From Acidimicrobiaceae bacterium (GTDB taxonomy: Bacteria > Actinomycetota > Acidimicrobiia > Acidimicrobiales > Ilumatobacteraceae), in contig DMQJ01000433.1 in assembly GCA_003455715.1 (NCBI GenBank), positions 1-5,881 of the forward strand: a DNA stretch of 5,881 bases, given 5' to 3'. The number at the start of each line of letters is the position of its first letter. Position 1 is the first letter of the stretch. The notes beneath the pieces are model-generated. The model worked only from the letters and a program-made list of their open reading frames with translations. It was not told the DNA's origin and did no database searches. Shown piece by piece: positions 1-4,474 of this stretch. Made by a program: the position numbers and the translations under genes.

Positions 1-1629
1 CTGCAATGCGCCGGGCGTGAAGCCGGCCTCGTAGGCAGCGATGCCTTCGGCGTCGAGCGGGCGGTAGGCCTGGTTGTGCGCGGGCTTCCACCACACCGGG
101 TCTGCCGTGTGCCAGCGCTCCATACGCAGCTGCCGGCGCAGGACCTTGGAGGTGGCGGTCATCGGCATGCTCGGCGAGACGCGGATGAAGCTCGGCATCC
201 ACTTGGTCCCGAAGTCGGGCTGTCGGGCGAGGAAATCCTCGAATGCGGCGGGGTCGAAAACAGCCTCTTCGCGCAGCTCGATTGCCGCCATCACGCGGTC
301 GCCGACGGCGGGATCCGGCACCGCATAGATGCCGGCGAGCACCACGTCGGGGTGGCGGATGAGCACTTCCTCGATCTGTGCCGAGGCGATGTTCTCGCCG
401 TCCACCCGCAACCAGTCGTCGTCCCGCCCGGCGAACCAGAAGTAGCCCTGCTCGTCACGGTAGGCGAGGTCGCCGCTCCAGAAGATGCCGTTGCGCACCC
501 GCTTGTGGCTGGCGTCCGGGTTGTTCCAGTAGCCCTCGAAGCCTGCTGCGCCACGTGTGTTGACGAGTTCGCCGATGGCCTCGTTGGGGTTGAGCAATTG
601 CCCCTCGAGGCCGAAGCGCGCGCGTGGGCATTCGGCGCCGGTGGCCGGGTCGAAGACCGCGACGCCGTCCTGGTTGGGCAGGCCCAGGCAGCCGCGCGGC
701 ATCCCGGGGCGGCGCGAGATCGAGATCCCGCCTTCGGTCGAGCCATAGCCATCGATCACGGTGCAGCCGAAGCGCCGTGCAAAGCGTTCGACGTCGTCGT
801 TCGCCCCTTCGTTGCCAAGCACGACCCGCAGCGGGTTGTTGGTGTCGTCGGGCTTCTCGGGCGCGGTGAGCAGGTAGGCGAGCGGCTTGCCCACATAGTT
901 GAAGTGCGTCACCCCGTAGCGGCGTACGTCGGGCAGGAAGGCCGACACCGAGAACTTGCGGATCACGGTCGCCGAGCCGGCGCTGAGTGCGGGCAGCCAG
1001 CCGGTGTTGATCGCGGCGGCGTGGAACCAGGGCATGGTCACGTAGCTGACCGTGTCCGGCCCGTGCCCGCAGTGCTGCGCGATGGTTCGCGTCAGCGTCG
1101 CGATGCGGCCGTGCGAGCAGATGCAGGCCTTGGGCGCGCCGCTTGAGCCAGAGGTGAAGATCAGCATGAAGATGTCTTCGGGGCGGACCTGCACCGCAGG
1201 CAGCGGCGCGCCAGCATGCGCGGCGAGGGCGGCGCGACCGGCCGTGCTGTCGACGTTGAGGATGCGCTCGATGCCGCAGTCCAGCGCCAGGCCGGCGAGC
1301 GCTGGCAGCCAGGCGTCCTGCGTGATGAGCAGCTGGCAGTCGGTATGGTTGATGTCGCGCGCGAGGTCTGCGCCGCGGCGGGTCGCATTGATCCCGACCA
1401 TGGTCGCGCCGGCGAGTGCGCAGGCGCCGATCCACAACGGGAACTCGGGCACGTTGTCGAGCAGGATGCCGACGTGGAAGGGGCCTTCGCGCCGATTGCT
1501 GAGCAGCCAGGCTGCGCGCTGGGCGCACAGGGCGACGAACTCGCGATACGACCAGCGCTCGTCGCCGTACAGCAGCCCGGTGTTGTCGTCGTTGGCGCGG
1601 GCGCGCACGAACTCGGCAATGGTTTTCAT
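1..1629 (-). CDS. Acyl-CoA synthetase (AMP-forming), FadD17-like, 3' end cut by the window edge
   Basis: This enzyme probably activates a fatty acid or steroid side-chain carboxylate in the cytoplasm, first as acyl-AMP and then as acyl-CoA. The frame is open from the ATG at 1629 to base 1 (543 codons, no stop seen). The ATP-binding P-loop IFTSGSSGAPKA is at residues 157-168. The adenylate motif GYGSTEG is at 294-300, WSGDLAYRDEQGY at 384-396, the hinge region GRDDDWLRVDGENI at 401-414, and the C-terminal catalytic lysine is Lys495 in MTATSK. Family members usually have about 500-550 residues, so only a short tail is missing. Early features such as GINATRRGADLARDI (79-93) resemble FadD17-type enzymes of actinobacterial steroid side-chain degradation; the substrate remains inference. 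It follows the SDR gene by 10 bp, and a GAGG overlapping the SDR stop serves as its ribosome site. Arginine codons are mostly CGC (32 of 44 by eye), unlike the oxidoreductase gene further right. The AMP-forming ligase family is near certain; the subfamily is moderate. Confidence -1.
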   Translation of the reverse strand, partial: MKTIAEFVRARANDDNTGLLYGDERWSYREFVALCAQRAAWLLSNRREGPFHVGILLDNVPEFPLWIGACALAGATMVGINATRRGADLARDINHTDCQLLITQDAWLPALAGLALDCGIERILNVDSTAGRAALAAHAGAPLPAVQVRPEDIFMLIFTSGSSGAPKACICSHGRIATLTRTIAQHCGHGPDTVSYVTMPWFHAAAINTGWLPALSAGSATVIRKFSVSAFLPDVRRYGVTHFNYVGKPLAYLLTAPEKPDDTNNPLRVVLGNEGANDDVERFARRFGCTVIDGYGSTEGGISISRRPGMPRGCLGLPNQDGVAVFDPATGAECPRARFGLEGQLLNPNEAIGELVNTRGAAGFEGYWNNPDASHKRVRNGIFWSGDLAYRDEQGYFWFAGRDDDWLRVDGENIASAQIEEVLIRHPDVVLAGIYAVPDPAVGDRVMAAIELREEAVFDPAAFEDFLARQPDFGTKWMPSFIRVSPSMPMTATSKVLRRQLRMERWHTADPVWWKPAHNQAYRPLDAEGIAAYEAGFTPGALQ

Positions 1630-1637
1630 CGCGCCAG

Positions 1638-1641
1638 CCTC
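1638..1641 (-). promoter_or_regulatory. Shine-Dalgarno of the acyl-CoA synthetase, overlapping the SDR stop codon
   Basis: Reading the minus strand, TGAGG spans 1642-1638. Its TGA is the SDR stop, and GAGG lies 8 nt before the ATG at 1629. Ribosomes finishing the SDR can therefore re-initiate on the synthetase. This supports the chosen ATG and a single transcript for both genes. Confidence -1.
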
Positions 1642-2434
1642 AGGCCAGAACGCCGCCGTCGACCTGCAGGATGATGCCGGTGCTGTAGCTCGACGCATCG
1701 CTCGCCAGATAGAGCGCGGTGGCTGCGACTTCCTCCGGATAGCCGACGCGCTTGAGCGGGTTGATCTTCATCATGTCGGCATAGCGCTGCGGATCGTTCA
1801 GCGTGTGGTCGCCCATCGCCGTCTTGATCACCCCGCAGGAGATCGCGTTTACCCGCACGCCCTGGGGTCCGAGTTCGCGGGCGAAGCAGCGGGTCATGGC
1901 GTTGAGCGCGGCCTTCGAGATGCAGTAGGCGGCGATCTCGGGCTGGGCCATCAGCGCCGAGGTCGTGCTGATGTTGACCACGCTGCCGCCGCCGCGCGCG
2001 GCCATGCGGCGGCCGATCTCGGCAGTGAGGAAGAATGGGCCCTTCAGATTGACGTCCATCACCTTGTCCCACAGCGCCTCGGTGGTGTCGACCATGGATT
2101 CGACGTGGGGCGGGCTGATCCCGGCGTTGTTGACCAGCACGTCGACATGCCCGAATCGCTCGCAGGCCGCTGCCACCAGGCGCTCGCGATCGTCTTCCAG
2201 CGAGAGATCGACAGCAACGGCCACGCTGCCAGGCAGCGCTTCCACCAGTTGAGCGAGCCGCTCGGCACGGCGGGCGGCCACCACCACGTTGGCTCCTACG
2301 GCGTGCACCACGCGGGCGAACCGCTCGCCCAAACCAGATGATGCGCCGGTGACGACCACCGTGCGGCCATCGAGCCGGAACAGGTCGAGCGGGTTGCCGA
2401 CAGTGGACGGACGGGGGCCTGGTGCGGTGCTCAT
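1640..2434 (-). CDS. Short-chain dehydrogenase/reductase (classical SDR)
   Basis: This is a 264-residue NAD(P)-dependent oxidoreductase acting on an alcohol or ketone, with the usual length for a classical SDR plus a roughly 20-residue N-terminal extension. The Rossmann nucleotide motif TGASSGLG is at residues 29-36, Asp76 is in AVDLS, NNAG is at 102-105, the active-site Asn129 is in DVNLKG, and Tyr170-x3-Lys174 is in YCISK. The position 13 residues before the Tyr, normally the catalytic Ser, is Thr157 (in NISTTS), with Ser156 just before it. The AARR sequence at 53-56 after the second strand has no acidic residue, which hints at NADP(H). The ATG at 2434 was chosen because the homology-like part begins soon after it; the frame stays open upstream to 2800, but that is antisense to the small membrane gene. 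No clear Shine-Dalgarno precedes it. It is the first gene of an operon with the acyl-CoA synthetase, suggesting a role in acyl or steroid catabolism; the substrate is unknown. Confidence -1.
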   Translation of the reverse strand: MSTAPGPRPSTVGNPLDLFRLDGRTVVVTGASSGLGERFARVVHAVGANVVVAARRAERLAQLVEALPGSVAVAVDLSLEDDRERLVAAACERFGHVDVLVNNAGISPPHVESMVDTTEALWDKVMDVNLKGPFFLTAEIGRRMAARGGGSVVNISTTSALMAQPEIAAYCISKAALNAMTRCFARELGPQGVRVNAISCGVIKTAMGDHTLNDPQRYADMMKINPLKRVGYPEEVAATALYLASDASSYSTGIILQVDGGVLA

Positions 2435-2521
2435 GGTTGAGATTCTGTGACATTCACTGCAGTTGGAAGAATTCCTTCCGAAAAAGTGCACGAACGTCGC
2501 CGCCGCAACGTCTGTACTCAC
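2435..2521. promoter_or_regulatory. Divergent intergenic region between the SDR operon and the small membrane-protein operon
   Basis: These 87 bases separate two operons that read away from each other, so promoters for both must lie here or inside the flanking genes. The stretch around 2463-2490 is visibly richer in A and T than its surroundings. It contains an interrupted palindrome at 2465-2479, a GTGA-CAT-TCAC inverted repeat at 2447-2457 and a direct repeat AACGTC at 2493-2498 and 2507-2512. I could not identify convincing -35/-10 boxes on either strand. I saw no KstR-type steroid-regulator site. Confidence -1.
2465..2479. repeat. Interrupted palindrome GGAAG-AATTC-CTTCC, possible operator
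   Basis: Two perfect 5-bp inverted arms flank a 5-bp centre, located midway between the divergent start codons. The symmetry and position fit a binding site for a dimeric regulator controlling one or both operons. The arms are short, so a chance occurrence is possible. No regulator gene is present in the window to pair with it. Confidence -1.
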
Positions 2522-2776
2522 ATGAGCGCCACACACCACTCTCCCCTCTCCCGAGCAACCTCCACCCGCGCCGAGCGCGCCGCCGACGGTGAGTTCGACT
2601 GGGGTGCCCAGATTCGCCTCGGCGTGGTGCTCAGCGTGGTCGCTGTTGTCGTCACCGTCGGGCTCGCCGGGCGAGTCGCCGAACCCGTGCTGGTGATTGG
2701 CCTGTTGGTGGTGGCATCGGTGCTCGCCTGGCGTCGAGTTCCGGCAGTCGCTCCGGCGCACGTCCGCAAGCGGTAA
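2522..2776 (+). CDS. Small hypothetical membrane protein with two predicted helices
   Basis: This 84-residue protein is not recognised. It has a polar, arginine-containing N-terminal segment (1-32), a hydrophobic helix at about 33-50 rich in valine (VVLSVVAVVVTVGLAG), a short turn (RVAEP), a second helix at about 55-70 ending in WRR, and a basic tail (VRKR). The positive-inside rule suggests both ends are cytoplasmic, making a simple helical hairpin. The ATG at 2522 is preferred over an upstream GTG at 2447, because the residues between them (including RRRR) do not look like protein and would fill the divergent promoter region. No good ribosome site is visible, so the start is uncertain. It ends 34 bp before the alpha/beta hydrolase on the same strand and may be the first gene of that operon. 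A real gene is likely because two well-formed hydrophobic segments are unlikely by chance in this frame, but the function is unknown. Confidence -1.
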   Translation: MSATHHSPLSRATSTRAERAADGEFDWGAQIRLGVVLSVVAVVVTVGLAGRVAEPVLVIGLLVVASVLAWRRVPAVAPAHVRKR

Positions 2777-2810
2777 CGACTCGAAGCCGACCGTGTGCAA
2801 CGATGCGGCG

Positions 2811-3536
2811 ATGAGTCGCCCATCGGCAACCGTCGTTCTCGTTCATGGCGCCTGGCACGGCGCCTGGTGCTTCGCCGCACTGCAAGATGCGCTCGACCAG
2901 CGCGGCGTTCCCTCCTACGCCATCGACCTCCCCGGCCACGGCACCTCCACCGCTCCCCTCTCCGACCTGCACGGCGATGCTGCTCATGTCGTTGCGGTGC
3001 TCGATCGACTCGCCGCGCCCTCTGTGCTCGTCGGCCACAGCTACGGCGGGGCGGTCATCTCCCACGCAGCAGCCGGTCGCGCCGACGTCGGCCACCTCGT
3101 GTACCTGGCAGCGTTCGCTCTGTACGGCGGCGAGAGCGTGATGGGCTTCCTCGCCGGCCAGCCTCGTGCCGAGGTGGCGTTGTCGGCAGCAATGCGACCC
3201 GGCGCCGACGGCTGCTCGGTGCTCGACCCGGTCGCGGCGGTGCCCGCCCTCTACGGCGACTGCGATACCGCGGCGGTGGCTGCCGCAGTGGCCCGCCTGT
3301 CGCCGCAGCCGATGTCGACCATGACCCAGGAGGTGCATGGCGACGCGCTCGTCACCGTGCGGTCCACCTATGTGCGATGCCTGCGCGACGCGGCCGTACA
3401 CCCGACGCACCAGGCCACGATGGCAGCCCGTTGCACGGCCTCCATCGACCTCGACTGCGACCACTCGCCGTTCCTGTCACGCACGGCCGACATCGCCGAT
3501 CTCTTGGCGGCGACGGCGCACGAGGTGGCGGCATGA
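2811..3536 (+). CDS. Alpha/beta hydrolase, methylesterase/hydroxynitrile-lyase-like family
   Basis: This 241-residue cytoplasmic serine hydrolase probably cleaves an ester. The N-terminal VLVHGAWHGAWCF (9-21) carries the oxyanion-hole HG, the nucleophile elbow GHSYGG (75-80) supplies Ser77, Asp193 is in CLRDAAV, and His218 is in DCDHSPF. This spacing, with a C-x-x-D acid and a DHSPF-type histidine, matches the family that includes plant methylesterases (MES), hydroxynitrile lyases and bacterial EstC-like esterases. The lid segment ALYGDCDTAAVAAAVARL (146-163) is also typical. No signal peptide is present. The ATG at 2811 gives the usual family length; the open frame upstream to 2697 overlaps the small membrane gene and was rejected. 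No Shine-Dalgarno is obvious. Its stop overlaps the start of the oxidoreductase gene by ATGA, so the two are probably made together. The fold and catalytic residues are clear; the substrate is unknown. Confidence -1.
   Translation: MSRPSATVVLVHGAWHGAWCFAALQDALDQRGVPSYAIDLPGHGTSTAPLSDLHGDAAHVVAVLDRLAAPSVLVGHSYGGAVISHAAAGRADVGHLVYLAAFALYGGESVMGFLAGQPRAEVALSAAMRPGADGCSVLDPVAAVPALYGDCDTAAVAAAVARLSPQPMSTMTQEVHGDALVTVRSTYVRCLRDAAVHPTHQATMAARCTASIDLDCDHSPFLSRTADIADLLAATAHEVAA
3522..3527 (+). promoter_or_regulatory. Shine-Dalgarno of the LLM-class oxidoreductase inside the hydrolase gene
   Basis: GAGGTG lies 5 nt before the ATG at 3533, within the last codons of the alpha/beta hydrolase. It matches the anti-Shine-Dalgarno well and fixes this start against the much longer open frame that begins at 2795. 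With the ATGA overlap it points to translational coupling. Confidence -1.
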
Positions 3537-4438
3537 AGGTTCGGGTGGGGTTCGGATTCGGTGTACGCACCACGCTCAACGACACCGGCTTCGGCGAGGT
3601 GGTCGACGCGCTGGAGTCGCTGCGATTCGACAGCTTGTGGCTCAGCGAACGCATCAATGGCAGCGCGCCCGACCCGCTCGTGGGCATGGCGTTCGCGGCC
3701 GGGCGAACCAAGCGGCTCAAGTTCGGGATGAGCGTCATGGTGTTGCCGGGTCGTAACCCGGTGGTTCTGGCAAAGGAGCTCGCCACGCTCGACCGTCTGT
3801 CGGGAGGGCGATTGCTGCCCGCGTTCGGGCTCGGCGCGGTCGACCCTCACGAGCAGCAGGCGTTCGGCGTCGAGCGCACGGAGCGGGCACGACGGTTCGA
3901 CGAAGCACTGACGGTGCTGCGTGGCTGTTGGGAGCACGACGAGTTCACCCACCACGGCGAGTTCTTCCATTACGACACGCTGAAGGTGAAGCCCAAGCCC
4001 ACCCAACAGCGACTCGACGTGTGGCTCGGCGGTATCGCCCCGAGTGAACTGCGCAGAGTGGGCCGCCTGGCCGACGGCTGGCTGCCCAGCTTCATCACCC
4101 CCGACGATGCAGCACGTGGCCGTGAGGTGATCGAGGCGGTGTGCGCAGAGTACGGCCGGGCCATCGACGCCGACCACTTTGGAGCCCTCATTCCGTACAG
4201 CATGGGTGCGGTTCCCGACGCCGTGCTGGCCGGACTTGCTGCCCGTCGCCCCGACCTCGCCGATCCGTCGGTGCTGGTGCCCCGCGGGTGGGATGCACTG
4301 CTGGCAACCATCGACCGGTTCGTCGCCGTGGGGACCACCAAGTTCGTGGTGCTGCCTCTCGTGGAGCCGACGACACCGGGCGACTGGGTAGCCCACCTGG
4401 AGGCCGCAGCCCCCGCCGTGCTGGCCCGCCAGACCTGA
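3533..4438 (+). CDS. LLM-class flavin/F420-dependent oxidoreductase
   Basis: This 301-residue protein has the luciferase-like monooxygenase (LLM) TIM-barrel fold. Such enzymes use FMN or, often in actinomycetes, coenzyme F420 for hydride transfer. Visible family hallmarks are the first strand VRVGFGFG (3-10), FDSLWLSER (32-40), LATLDRLSGGRLLPAFGLG (83-101), RARRFDEALTVLRGCW (118-133), the GEFFHYD segment (142-148) leading to KVKPKPTQQ, and VWLGGIAPSELRRVGRLADGW (163-183). Length is normal for the family. It may belong to the MSMEG_3544-like group of putative F420-dependent enzymes, but that is a recollection of style, not a search. It is coupled to the alpha/beta hydrolase by an ATGA overlap and a strong ribosome site. 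The gene converges on the GGDEF-EAL gene, with 24 bp between stops. Its arginine codons are mixed (8 of 26 are CGC). The choice between FMN and F420, and the substrate, cannot be settled here. Confidence -1.
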   Translation: MKVRVGFGFGVRTTLNDTGFGEVVDALESLRFDSLWLSERINGSAPDPLVGMAFAAGRTKRLKFGMSVMVLPGRNPVVLAKELATLDRLSGGRLLPAFGLGAVDPHEQQAFGVERTERARRFDEALTVLRGCWEHDEFTHHGEFFHYDTLKVKPKPTQQRLDVWLGGIAPSELRRVGRLADGWLPSFITPDDAARGREVIEAVCAEYGRAIDADHFGALIPYSMGAVPDAVLAGLAARRPDLADPSVLVPRGWDALLATIDRFVAVGTTKFVVLPLVEPTTPGDWVAHLEAAAPAVLARQT

Positions 4439-4441
4439 GAC

Positions 4442-4474
4442 GCGGGCAGCGAGTGCCCGCCCCTAGGCGGGCAC
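4442..4474. terminator. Two competing GC-rich hairpins between convergent genes, likely bidirectional terminator
   Basis: Segment A (GCGGGCA, 4442-4448) can pair with TGCCCGC (4454-4460) across a 5-nt loop. The same middle segment, as GTGCCCGCC (4453-4461), can instead pair with GGCGGGCAC (4466-4474) across a CCTA loop, giving a perfect 9-bp stem. Only one can form at a time. The location just after the stop at 4438 and across the stop at 4465-4463 fits transcription termination for both converging genes. No run of T follows on either strand, so it would be an actinobacterial-type terminator without a U-tract. Confidence -1.

Noticed and set aside
76..1146. Long plus-strand open frame antisense to the acyl-CoA synthetase
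   Set aside because: It lacks any family motif and its composition is that of a GC-rich shadow. The minus-strand frame has every adenylate-forming motif in order.
455..1528. 357-codon minus-strand frame within the ligase gene
   Set aside because: It is an out-of-frame arginine-rich shadow. The true ligase frame is open from 1629 to base 1 without a frameshift.
1052..2341. 429-codon plus-strand open frame spanning the ligase and SDR genes
   Set aside because: It runs antisense across two well-supported genes and reads as low-complexity Ala/Arg/His-rich sequence with no domain.
2457..2474. Adjacent PstI (CTGCAG) and EcoRI (GAATTC) sites, as in a cloning linker
   Set aside because: Two six-base sites close together can occur by chance. 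The flanking sequence does not look like a vector, and the shift in codon use does not fall at this point.
2435..2800. Upstream extension of the SDR frame to 2800
   Set aside because: It would be antisense to the small membrane gene, is His/Gly-rich with no SDR character, and SDR homology starts just after 2434.
2795..3532. Apparent N-terminal extension of the LLM oxidoreductase (a 547-codon frame)
   Set aside because: The extension is an arginine-rich shadow of the hydrolase gene. The ATG at 3533 has a strong ribosome site and begins the family's first strand, so this is not a fusion.
3368..4396. 342-codon minus-strand open frame antisense to the hydrolase end and the LLM gene
   Set aside because: No motifs, His/Gln-rich shadow composition. 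The plus-strand frames carry clear family signatures.
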